Assembly (NCBI GenBank): GCA_034190305.1
Contig: JAXHSV010000043.1
Location: forward strand, 1 to 16,641
Source of the DNA: JAUWNJ01 sp034190305
GTDB taxonomy: Bacteria > Planctomycetota > Phycisphaerae > SM23-33
Direction of reading: 5' to 3'
Length of the DNA stretch: 16,641 nt
The stretch's first letter is position 1. Every line of letters begins with the position of its first letter. The notes under the pieces are model-generated. The model was not told where the DNA came from. It made no database searches and worked only from the letters and a program-made list of their open reading frames with translations. The position numbers and the translations under genes were made by a program. Below, piece after piece: positions 6,790 through 14,620 of the stretch.

Positions 6790-8472
6790 TCAGTCTGCTC
6801 TTCCAAGTTGATATACTCTGATAACGGTCAGCCCGAACAGTATCCCCGATGACGCCGCCACGATTCGCAGGTAAGGCCTAAGGAGGTTGTAATCCTGAAT
6901 AGCATGGTGTCCTGCTGCGTCCATCACGGCGGCTATGGGATTGACGACGAAAACCGTCTGGATAAAACCGGGACCGAAGACACCGCCTCCCAGCAGCGCC
7001 AGCATCGTCAGAAGGCTCATTGCCGAGACCACGCCGTAAGTCCAAACTGTGGCAGTGGATGTCTTGGAGCACGCGCTTGAAAAGAACATTCCCAGCGCCG
7101 TTACAAACAGCCCCGTCATTCCGACAACCTCCAATATTCTGAGAATATTCGGCATCAGCGCCTTCTGGAAAACCAGCAGGATTACCAGCGCCGGGGCTGT
7201 ACCGACAATCATCAGCAACAGAGGGATGAGCGATGCCTGGAATTTCCCGCTGACGATCCTCCATGCCGGAAGGGGCGTGGAGCGCATGAGGTCCCACAGT
7301 CCGCTTTCTCGGTCGCTGCAAACGGCTCCGCTGGTCATCGCCGGTCCGACCAGTACGATCAGCACCACCATCAGAACTCCGATTGCCGTAGCGATGTTGG
7401 AGACCGTGGAGGTGGTTTCTTCGGCGAATGCCTGGACAAAGACGCTCACCAGCACCATCAGCGCGATGCTGATCATCAGACAAACGGCGGTGGCCCGCGC
7501 CAACCAGTGCAGTTGCAGCGTCCTGCGGGAGCGGCATTCCTTTATCAGCACGGGATTTTGCCACCAACCGATATTTCGCTTGCGCTTACGCGGGTCGAAG
7601 AAGAACAGGTACAGGACGCTCCTTCCGGTAAAATGACCCCGCTCAACTACTTTCAGACCTTCTCGCGGACGGGCCGGCAGCAGGGAACGATTCAGACCCC
7701 TCAACAACACCATCGCTACGGCTACGGTCGTAAGGATGCTAAGGAGAATATATAATTGCCAGTATGCCGGCCAACCTTTGGCGCCGATTACGTATGGACC
7801 CTGCGGCGTCAGAATCGACAGCATCGCCTCCAGCGGACTCATGCTCGCCAATACGTGCATTATTCCGGCTGCTATCGATCCGCCTCTGCGGATGAGCGTT
7901 CCGCTGACAGGCCAGGCGGGTCCGGCAAAACCGAAAACGACCACCAGGAGGAGGCAGTATGTTGCAATTATTGCACGATAACTCCGGCTGGAAAGCACGC
8001 TGACCAGCAATCCTATCGCTCCCAGATGCACCGCTGACAGCAGCAGCACCGCAACGATTGCCAGTATCTCCCTGGCTTCGACGCCGCCAAGAAGCAGCAA
8101 CGTCGCCAGCACCGGTATGCCCGACAAAACAAGAAGCACCAGGAACGTAAGCGACCCCGCCATTTTTCCCACCGCGATCGCCAGCGGGCTCATCGGCGTC
8201 GCCAGGAGGCTTTCGAGAGTGTTACGGTCTCGTTCTATGGTAACCGAGGTAGAGGTAAACGCCGGCGCTATCAGTATCACCATCGCAAGTTCGCCGATGC
8301 TCAGGACCATAAGCAACCGCCGGACCTCCTGACCGTCAAGGTCCTGGATGCCGTCCGCCGGCCAGAGCAACCAAAGTAAAGTCACCATAACCAGCAGGAA
8401 CGCCACCTGCATGGCGATCGCCTTCTTCGTCCTAAGAGCGAAGAGAACTTCTTTTTTAATGATAGGGTTCAT
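6790..8472 (-). CDS. ABC-2 type exporter permease with two fused membrane modules
   Basis: 560 residues with about twelve hydrophobic segments in two similar halves. Each half begins with a cytosolic entry segment, NPIIKKEVLFALRTKKAIAM near residue 2 and NPVLIKECRSRRTLQLHWLAR near residue 310. Each then has a membrane pair and the ABC-2 signature, ERDRNTLESLLATPMSP in the first half and DRESGLWDLMRSTPLPAWRIVSGK in the second. This is a tandem duplication giving a full permease in one chain, pairing with the upstream ATPase (8540-9556). The ATG at 8472 lies 67 bp after the ATPase stop, separated only by heptad repeats. It therefore has no recognisable Shine-Dalgarno sequence. The transported substrate cannot be told from sequence. 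Confidence 0.9.
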   Translation of the reverse strand: MNPIIKKEVLFALRTKKAIAMQVAFLLVMVTLLWLLWPADGIQDLDGQEVRRLLMVLSIGELAMVILIAPAFTSTSVTIERDRNTLESLLATPMSPLAIAVGKMAGSLTFLVLLVLSGIPVLATLLLLGGVEAREILAIVAVLLLSAVHLGAIGLLVSVLSSRSYRAIIATYCLLLVVVFGFAGPAWPVSGTLIRRGGSIAAGIMHVLASMSPLEAMLSILTPQGPYVIGAKGWPAYWQLYILLSILTTVAVAMVLLRGLNRSLLPARPREGLKVVERGHFTGRSVLYLFFFDPRKRKRNIGWWQNPVLIKECRSRRTLQLHWLARATAVCLMISIALMVLVSVFVQAFAEETTSTVSNIATAIGVLMVVLIVLVGPAMTSGAVCSDRESGLWDLMRSTPLPAWRIVSGKFQASLIPLLLMIVGTAPALVILLVFQKALMPNILRILEVVGMTGLFVTALGMFFSSACSKTSTATVWTYGVVSAMSLLTMLALLGGGVFGPGFIQTVFVVNPIAAVMDAAGHHAIQDYNLLRPYLRIVAASSGILFGLTVIRVYQLGRAD

Positions 8473-8474
8473 TT

Positions 8475-8571
8475 TTCAGCATTCGGCATTCAGTGTTCAG
8501 CAATCATCGTTCAGCGTTCAGCAATCAGCATTCAGTTTTTTACTGACTGCTGACCGCTGATTGCTGACTGC
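8475..8571. repeat. Heptanucleotide TCAGCNN array forming a hairpin
   Basis: Nine tandem 7-base units of the type TTCAGCA (8475-8537) are followed by a short T-run and four inverted units of the type TGACTGC (8544-8571). The last part of the first arm and the second arm can pair over about 26 bases with mismatches only at the variable positions, giving a stem with a T-rich loop. The array fills the whole gap between the ABC ATPase and its permease and runs into the ATPase coding region, encoding its C-terminal SSQQSAVSSQ. The strict 7-base period with variable sixth and seventh positions points to slippage or copy expansion. Confidence 0.85.
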
Positions 8572-9556
8572 TTTGTTCTTCCTGTCCCTCTTTTTCCAGT
8601 TCGCCCTCAAAACCGCTGACAGTCATATAGGCTTCTTCCAGCGTCAGGGGCACTTCCCGGCAGGTTACAACACCAAGGTCCGACCGTACCAATCCATTCA
8701 GTATGGTCGCCAGTTCTCCGTCGTCGCCGGTGAAGTTAAAATTCACCACGTTGTCGGACTCTTCGGACCGTTCGACGTTTTTACATTTGTCGTTTTCCCT
8801 GAGCAGGCCGACGGTCTTTTCAACGTCGCCGAGCAGGCGGACCTCCATCAACCGGTGGCGTCGAAGCGATGCCAGGACTTCGGCGATAGGACCGACCGCG
8901 CGCAGCACGCCGCCGTGCAGGATACCGATGGAATCGCACACCGCCGCCAGTTCAGGCAGGATGTGCGAAGAAACCAGAAGCGTCTTTCCGGCGTCTGCGA
9001 GGCGCCGCAGTAGTTGTCTCATGTGAACGCGGGCGCGCGGGTCCAGCCCGCTGGCCGGTTCGTCCAGCAACAACACCTGAGGATCGTGCATCAGCGTCCG
9101 AGCGATTCCGACACGCTGCTTCATACCGCGGGAAAGGGTATCGACGAACCGATCGTGCATGTAGTGGGCCTCGGTCATGTCAATGACCTCTTCGATACGC
9201 TCACGACGGCGACGGCGACCGATACCAAAGGCCGCTCCAAAAAAGTCAAGGTACTCCCAGACTCGCATCTGCTCATAGACGCCGAAGTTGTCGGGCATGT
9301 ATCCCACAAGGCGCTTGATGCGGTCCCTTCCGTCCACGACGTTCACGCCGGCGATGCTGGCGGACCCGCTGCTGGGGCGCAGCAATCCGGCGAGGATGCG
9401 AATGGTCGTCGTCTTTCCCGCACCGTTGTGCCCGATGTAACCGAAAATCTCGCCTCGGCGAATCTCAAGGTCAAGGTTCGTCAAGGCCTTTATCTCGTCG
9501 TAATGCCGGGTCAAACCCTCAGTGCGGAGAATGACCTCGTTATCTGAAACACTCAT
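8540..9556 (-). CDS. ABC transporter ATP-binding protein (ABC-2 exporter type)
   Basis: Cytosolic ATPase powering the neighbouring permease. Walker A GHNGAGKTT (42-50), signature LSRGMKQR (141-148), Walker B VLLLDEP (161-167) and the H-loop His198 (SSH) are all intact. The Q-loop reads GYMPDN, with Asp where Gln is usual, as in several ABC-2 exporter ATPases. After the ATPase core is a C-terminal accessory domain of about 110 residues. The last ten residues, SSQQSAVSSQ, come from the heptad repeat array and are probably not functional. Its ATG overlaps the stop of the upstream gene in an ATGA arrangement, so the two are translationally coupled. Confidence 0.95.
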   Translation of the reverse strand: MSVSDNEVILRTEGLTRHYDEIKALTNLDLEIRRGEIFGYIGHNGAGKTTTIRILAGLLRPSSGSASIAGVNVVDGRDRIKRLVGYMPDNFGVYEQMRVWEYLDFFGAAFGIGRRRRRERIEEVIDMTEAHYMHDRFVDTLSRGMKQRVGIARTLMHDPQVLLLDEPASGLDPRARVHMRQLLRRLADAGKTLLVSSHILPELAAVCDSIGILHGGVLRAVGPIAEVLASLRRHRLMEVRLLGDVEKTVGLLRENDKCKNVERSEESDNVVNFNFTGDDGELATILNGLVRSDLGVVTCREVPLTLEEAYMTVSGFEGELEKEGQEEQSSQQSAVSSQ

Positions 9557-11937
9557 TTACTCATTCCTTCGAGGGTAAGATTCAGCGATTCAATTTTCCA
9601 AAAAGTCGAGATACGCTCTTGCGCACCGGTTTTAGACGTTTCAACCGGTCCGATCTTAATGGTGATTTTATACCTTCCTTCAACGGGCATGAGCGAATCG
9701 ACCGTGATTTTATACGCCCCTACGGGACGGTCCACCGTTTTTATCAACGTTTTTTCGGGAACCTGACCTTCGGGTCCGACGAAGCCGAAAATGCTTATTC
9801 GGCAGTTCGGCGCCCTCATCGCAAGTCGCATCACAGCGCGAGCGTCGATAATTTCACCTGTACCTTCCGGCGGGACGAAATCCAACTCCACCTCACCGGG
9901 AAGGGTGGACGTGTTGAAACGGTTCTCTTTCGGAACCCAGACGGGCGGGCGCCCGCCGATGTGAAGTTTCAGCAGCCCGCCGGGAACGACGACCTTTGTG
10001 CCGGACGGCGATTTCAACAACGGCATCGGACAAGTCAGTAACGTCAAACCATTCGGTTCGGCCTGTTGTCTGCGGGACTCACCGAGTGGATTAAGCAGCG
10101 GTCGCCTGAACCATCCAAGCATCATGGGCGTCGGGGCCGACAGATAACGCTGCGATCCGGACGGTGGACTAACCAACGCGGAAATCAGGTCGTTACGTAA
10201 ACGGTCCGTTTTGCTGCGAACGTTCATTCCTGTATAGCTATCCTTCGGAAGCGGCGGGTCGTTGACGACAACGGCGGTGGTGCTACCCGCCGGAAGACGC
10301 CCGACGGCATAGGACGCGCCGCCGGTGACTAATACGGCGTCGAAGATATCCTCGCCGGTGTTGTTGGTTATCGTCCCTTCCAATCCTTTCGGCCCCAGGC
10401 GCACCTCGGCGACCATCCGACCCGGAAGGTCAACCGGCGCCTCGGCGTAAGCGCTTCGGGAACTGTTCCCCATTATCTGCACGCCCTCCAGGACCATTGT
10501 CCGCTTACCGGCGATCTCCACCGATTCCATTAACGAAGCCGACGTTGACGCCATCGGACGAATAGTTCCCAACGGCGAACCCGACGAAAAGTCGATCTGG
10601 TCCTTCTCCGGCGTGTAGTAGGTTGATAATTGCTGAACGTGCCCCCTTCCGTCCGACCTGGCCGAGACCATCGCAAGAAAACTTACCCTCGGTTCGTCCC
10701 GAAACGTCATACCCCATATCAGCAAACCCACTCCGCACAGCATCCCCAGAGGGATCATTACGACCCATCCCAACTCGCCGCGACGTCGCAGCCAAAGGAA
10801 TACCCCCAGCAGCAGGAAAAGCCCAGCCTGAATGCCGATTATGCACGCCGGCGTGCGCCGGTCCCTGCTTTCCCGTCCGGCAATCCGAGCAAACTCGCTT
10901 TCCGCCGATGCGGCGAAAGCATCCGGTAATACCGGCTGGACCCGCCCCATCCGCCCGGAAATCGTCTGCCACAAAGGTCCGGTCTGCTTCGTCGTCAAAG
11001 CGCCTATAGGCACAGCCAGGGTAAAGACAACCCCCGCCCCATGCCTCCGAAGCGTCAGCAGAGGCATACCGTTGGCCTGCCACAACACCTTCGCATCCGT
11101 CGGACACAAATGCGCCATCGTTATCGGGGTCTTAAGGTCTGTCTGAAATTTATCTCCGTCACCGGTGCCGGACGCCTCAAGCCGATACTCCTGATGGGTC
11201 CCGGAAACGACGACACCGGCGGCTTCGGCCATCCGGCCGGTAAGCGTGCGGTCGGCAACTGAATGAGCGGTAACCAGCAGCACTCCACCATGTCCGACCC
11301 AGTCAAGAAGGGCACCAATCTGACTGTCCGACAATTCAGCCGGGTTAGCCGATGAAATAATAAACATCTTCAGCAACGAGTATCCATACCACCTGTCGGG
11401 TAGTTGCTTTTGGCGTGAAATGACCAGAGCGACTTCGCCTAAGAGTTCACCCGGAATTTTGCTCAGGTAAGAATGATCCTGTCCCGGCTGGTCTTCAGGA
11501 TCGACATAGGCCAGACAGCGCTGCGTGGGCGACAGCGGGGAAACCAGTATGAAGTCGCTATCGAGAATTTCATTGGTTCGAGCGTTTTCAAGCCTGAAAG
11601 CCTGCTCTTGATGCACGATTTTTTCAGCCTGGCTGCGTTTCTTCTTCATTTTACCGATGCGCTGACCCAGCCAGATATTTCGATAGGTCCGGCCCGGCAG
11701 GTTGACGGTTTGTGTGTAGCGAATTCGTCCCCGGCTCGGATCTTCGGCAAAATAGACAAACCTGACCGGTACCGTCTCGTTGGTCGGATTGTGAAGGCTG
11801 GCAGTTACCTGCCCCCAATATCCCGACTTGACGTACGGCGCAAACGCTCTGGAAACGGTTGTTACTTCCGGCTGATCCGCCGCCAGCGCACACATCGCCG
11901 CAATATGCAACACCGCAATGCTTACAAGTGTCTTCAT
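9553..11937 (-). CDS. Large exported membrane protein with amidotransferase-like segment, partner of the ABC exporter
   Basis: I do not recognise a named family. The 794-residue product starts with a signal peptide (residues 1-19, cleavage likely after CALA), followed by a beta-rich domain. A segment at about 190-224 has a buried strand and ALLDWVGHGGVLLVTA, resembling class I glutamine-amidotransferase-like folds seen in planctomycete membrane proteins; no catalytic Cys is evident. Two adjacent membrane helices follow (about 364-383 and 391-411), then a long beta-rich C-terminal region. The layout recalls GldG-like accessory subunits of ABC-2 systems, but this is only a resemblance. The ATG at 11937 is chosen over the open TTG at 12021 because it has GAGG at 4 bases, starts a clean signal peptide, and lies downstream of a promoter that overlaps the longer frame. 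First gene of the operon. Confidence 0.85.
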   Translation of the reverse strand: MKTLVSIAVLHIAAMCALAADQPEVTTVSRAFAPYVKSGYWGQVTASLHNPTNETVPVRFVYFAEDPSRGRIRYTQTVNLPGRTYRNIWLGQRIGKMKKKRSQAEKIVHQEQAFRLENARTNEILDSDFILVSPLSPTQRCLAYVDPEDQPGQDHSYLSKIPGELLGEVALVISRQKQLPDRWYGYSLLKMFIISSANPAELSDSQIGALLDWVGHGGVLLVTAHSVADRTLTGRMAEAAGVVVSGTHQEYRLEASGTGDGDKFQTDLKTPITMAHLCPTDAKVLWQANGMPLLTLRRHGAGVVFTLAVPIGALTTKQTGPLWQTISGRMGRVQPVLPDAFAASAESEFARIAGRESRDRRTPACIIGIQAGLFLLLGVFLWLRRRGELGWVVMIPLGMLCGVGLLIWGMTFRDEPRVSFLAMVSARSDGRGHVQQLSTYYTPEKDQIDFSSGSPLGTIRPMASTSASLMESVEIAGKRTMVLEGVQIMGNSSRSAYAEAPVDLPGRMVAEVRLGPKGLEGTITNNTGEDIFDAVLVTGGASYAVGRLPAGSTTAVVVNDPPLPKDSYTGMNVRSKTDRLRNDLISALVSPPSGSQRYLSAPTPMMLGWFRRPLLNPLGESRRQQAEPNGLTLLTCPMPLLKSPSGTKVVVPGGLLKLHIGGRPPVWVPKENRFNTSTLPGEVELDFVPPEGTGEIIDARAVMRLAMRAPNCRISIFGFVGPEGQVPEKTLIKTVDRPVGAYKITVDSLMPVEGRYKITIKIGPVETSKTGAQERISTFWKIESLNLTLEGMSK

Positions 11938-11992
11938 GCAACCTCGCTGATAATTCACCCGGTAACTCCGCAGACCGCGCCAAAGAATTTGT

Positions 11993-12021
11993 AATATAAC
12001 TGTGCGCCAACTTGCAATCAA
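11993..12021 (-). promoter_or_regulatory. Candidate sigma70 promoter for the exporter operon
   Basis: On the minus strand TTGATT (-35, 12016-12021) and TATATT (-10, 11993-11998, 5 of 6 matches) are separated by exactly 17 bases. Transcription would begin near 11986, giving a leader of about 50 nt before the ATG at 11937. This also argues against the alternative TTG start at 12021. The gap to prfB upstream (12022-12077) holds no clear terminator, only a 4-bp stem. Confidence 0.55.
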
Positions 12022-12077
12022 CGGTAAATTATGGCGCGGGTTACTTTTTTGTTCGGGGGGTCTCGGCGTCTGCGCCT

Positions 12078-13200
12078 TTACCGTTTCCGGTTCTGGTTCT
12101 GGAGTTTGTAGCGCAGGGCTGTGTCTATGAACGACTGGAGCTCCCCGTCGAGGACGGCGTCGGTATTACCGACCTTCAGGTCGGTCCGCTCGTCGCGGAC
12201 GAGTTGATAGGGATATAGCACGTATGATCGAATCTGGTGTCCGAATGCTATTTCGCCCTTCTGTCCGTACATTTTCGCCAGTTCGGCGTCGCGCTGGGCC
12301 TGGGAGTGCTGGTAGAGCTTCGCCACGAGCATTCGGCGGGCCTGGGCGCGGTTCTGGTGCTGAGAGCGCTCATTCTGGCACTGCGCGACGATTCCCGTCG
12401 CCAGGTGCGTCAGGCGAATGGCCGACGACGTCTTGTTGACGTGCTGCCCGCCTGCGCCGCTGGCGCGGTAGGTGTCCTCGCGGACCTCCTTTGCCCAGTC
12501 GATCTCTATTTCGATCTCGTCCAGTTCCGGCAGGACGTCCACCGAGGCGAACGACGTGTGGCGCCGCTTAGCCGAATCGTACGGGCTGATCCGCACCAGG
12601 CGATGCACGCCCCGCTCACAGGACATATACCCGTAAGCGTAAGGCCCGAATACGTGCAGAGTGGTCGAGCGGATGCCCGCCTCTTCGCCGTCCAGGCGGT
12701 CGATCTGCTCGATCTTGTATCCGCTACGCTCAAAATACCGAAGGTACATTCGCAGGAGCATCTCCGCCCAATCGCAACTTTCCGTCCCGCCGGCGCCGGC
12801 GTGAATGGAAACGTAACAGTTCCCTGCGTCGTGCGGACCCGAAAGCATCGTCCGCAGTTCAAGCCGGTCGAGATCGGCGGTGAGTTTTTCGGCTTCGGCA
12901 ACCGCCTCGGCGAGCGTATCGCTATCGCCAGCTTCGGCACCCAGTTCGTGCAGCGCCTGCAAATCCTCGACCTGCTCTGACAGTTCCGTTACAGGCTCGA
13001 CGACGGCCTTGAGAGCCTTGAGTTGCGCGACGACCTTCTGTGCCGATTCGGCGTTATCCCAGAAATTCGGCGCAGACATCCGCCTCTCAATTTTCGACAT
13101 TTCCTCCCTGCGGGCGGGCAGGTCAAAGAGAGTCCCGGATTGCTACGATCCGGGCGCTGAGGGTTGCTATCACTTCCGGAAGATTCGCCGTCTCAATCAT
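12078..13200 (-). CDS. prfB: Peptide chain release factor 2 with +1 programmed frameshift
   Basis: RF2 ends translation at UGA and UAA. The zero-frame leader starts at ATG 13200 with AAGGA 7 bases upstream, reads 25 codons ending ...RDSL, and stops at TGA 13123-13125. A +1 slip on CTTTGAC continues as DLPARREEMSKIERR and runs to TAA at 12078, for a 373-residue protein (E. coli 365). With the leader included, the GGQ motif falls at 250-252 and the stop-recognition tripeptide at 205-207, exactly the E. coli positions, which confirms the reconstruction. The tripeptide is SPY rather than SPF. The residue matching E. coli 246 is Ala, as in high-activity RF2. The frame open from ATG 13100 alone would lack the N-terminal helix. 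Regulation is autogenous through the frameshift. It lies divergently to the AAA ATPase gene. Confidence 0.95.
13122..13128 (-). promoter_or_regulatory. prfB +1 recoding site CTTTGAC
   Basis: The heptamer CTTTGAC occurs at codons 25-26 of the prfB leader, with the UGA at codon 26 as in E. coli. When RF2 is scarce, the Leu tRNA slips from CUU to UUU and translation continues at GAC. The internal Shine-Dalgarno stimulator is weak here: GGGA lies 4 bases before CTT, where E. coli has AGGGGG at 3 bases. Frameshift efficiency may therefore be lower or tuned differently. Confidence 0.93.
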
Positions 13201-13283
13201 GTTCAATTCCTTACACCGTAATCCTAACAAAACCGACTTGTCCAAACAAGCAGTTTCGACTGCCACGTTTTTTAAAAAAACAC

Positions 13284-13312
13284 TTGACAAAAACTAAAGC
13301 CTCGACTAAATT
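13284..13312 (+). promoter_or_regulatory. Candidate promoter for the AAA ATPase gene, with palindrome
   Basis: A perfect TTGACA (13284-13289) and TAAATT (13307-13312, 4 of 6) are separated by 17 bases. An A/T-tract inverted repeat (13267-13281) just upstream could act as an UP element. The -10 is embedded in a perfect palindrome CTAAATTTAG (13306-13315), and TTGAC/GTCAA bracket the region, so a repressor could bind here. An alternative -10-like TATAAA lies about 15 bases further downstream. Confidence 0.5.
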
Positions 13313-13351
13313 TAGGTCAATGTATAAATATACAAAAGAGAGTAATAGATT

Positions 13352-14572
13352 GTGAATCTGCCTGCACAAGAGTTCAAGAACCCGTTTCGTCCTGGAGCAG
13401 GTCATATGCCTCCATATCTGGCTGGCAGGGAGAAGGAAAGCCAGGAATTTCGACGACTGTTAAGGCAGGATACGATTCTTGAGAACATGGTACTAACAGG
13501 TCTTCGAGGCGTCGGAAAGACAGTGCTCCTGGACACGTTTAAACCGCTTGCGATTGAGAAAGGCTGGCTTTGGGTAGGGACTGATCTTTCTGAATCGACG
13601 AGCCTCAGTGAGGAAAACATTGCAATACGTCTTCTGACAGACCTCTCGGTGGTAACATCCTCAATCGTAATAGGAAAGGAGATAGTTTCGTCAATTGGTT
13701 ATATTCCGCAAAAGAAAGAAGTTCGGCATACACTGAACTATGAAACTCTGGTTCAGATTTTTGAACAAACAGCCGGACTGGTTTCCGACAAGATAAAGAA
13801 TGTCCTCGAGGTTGTGTGGCGTTGTCTGGAAGGGCAAAACCGCCGTGGTTTGATATTCGCTTATGATGAGGCCCAGAATCTTGCTGATCATTCCGTCAAG
13901 GAACAGTATCCGCTATCGCTGCTACTCGATGTCTTTCAGTCAATTCAGAAAAAGGACATCCCTTTTATGCTCGTTCTGACGGGGCTGCCCACGTTATTCC
14001 CCAAACTTGTCGAGGCGCGGACGTTTGCCGAGCGGATGTTCCGAGTCGTTTTTCTCGATCGGCTGAATGAAGCAGACAGCCGGGATGCGATTCTCAAACC
14101 AATAGAAAGCACAAACTGCCCCGTCAGGTTCCACGGTAATTCAGTCAATACTATTTGCAGAGTTTCGGACGGCTATCCGTATTTTATCCAGTTTATATGC
14201 CGAGAGGTGTATGACGTGTTTATACAGAAGTTCGGCGTCGGGGAGGAACCATCTGTTCCGGTGGACGAAATAGTCCGAAAACTGGATTCCGATTTCTTTG
14301 CAGGACGGTGGGCGCGCGCTACCGACAGACAGCGAGAATTGCTTGGAGTAATAGCCACACTTGAAAACTGCGATTCGGAATTTATGGTACAGGAGGTAGT
14401 AGAACGTTCGAAGCAAAAACTGGAAAAGCCGTTTAGCAGCAGCCATGTCAATCAGATGCTTGCGTCGCTCAGTGAGGCCGGGTTGGTGTACAAGAACCGG
14501 TATGGGAAGTACTCTTTTGCAGTTCCCCTCCTGAGCCAGTTCATTTCTCGCCAAAGTCGGCGCAATAATTGA
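13352..14572 (+). CDS. Solitary AAA-type ATPase with C-terminal winged helix
   Basis: 406 residues. N-terminal NPFRPGAG..PPYLAGRE is a family hallmark of AAA ATPases of the Orc1/Cdc6-like, archaeal-ATPase group. Walker A is GLRGVGKT (50-57), Walker B LIFAYDEAQ (167-175, Asp172/Glu173), sensor-1-like LVLTGLP (207-213) and a possible arginine finger in ERMFR (227-231). Residues about 320-400 look like a winged-helix domain (LLGVIATLEN...VNQMLASLSEAGLVYKNRYGKYSF), suggesting DNA or protein binding. The start is GTG 13352, preceded by a weak AGAGAG. Base composition is clearly more AT-rich than the neighbouring genes, suggesting recent transfer. It has no partner effector gene nearby, so a role in defence or mobile-element regulation is only a possibility. 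Confidence 0.85.
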   Translation: MNLPAQEFKNPFRPGAGHMPPYLAGREKESQEFRRLLRQDTILENMVLTGLRGVGKTVLLDTFKPLAIEKGWLWVGTDLSESTSLSEENIAIRLLTDLSVVTSSIVIGKEIVSSIGYIPQKKEVRHTLNYETLVQIFEQTAGLVSDKIKNVLEVVWRCLEGQNRRGLIFAYDEAQNLADHSVKEQYPLSLLLDVFQSIQKKDIPFMLVLTGLPTLFPKLVEARTFAERMFRVVFLDRLNEADSRDAILKPIESTNCPVRFHGNSVNTICRVSDGYPYFIQFICREVYDVFIQKFGVGEEPSVPVDEIVRKLDSDFFAGRWARATDRQRELLGVIATLENCDSEFMVQEVVERSKQKLEKPFSSSHVNQMLASLSEAGLVYKNRYGKYSFAVPLLSQFISRQSRRNN

Positions 14573-14620
14573 TTCATGGTGGTGGGGGTATGGCATCGGG
14601 CGTGAAGAAAGGAACGCAAA

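Noticed and set aside
8475..8571. CRISPR-like array
   Set aside because: Units are 7 bases with no spacers of constant length, and the two arms are inverted.
12019..12021. TTG start for the 822-codon version of the large membrane protein
   Set aside because: It overlaps the -35 box of a good promoter and lacks a ribosome-binding site. The ATG at 11937 has GAGG and begins a signal peptide.
13123..13125. In-frame stop in prfB as a pseudogene or sequencing error
   Set aside because: The stop sits in CTTTGAC at codon 26, the known programmed frameshift signal, and the joined product has E. coli residue numbering.
13352..14572. AAA ATPase as part of a defence system
   Set aside because: Neighbours are prfB and pyrF. 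No nuclease, toxin or other effector gene lies next to it.
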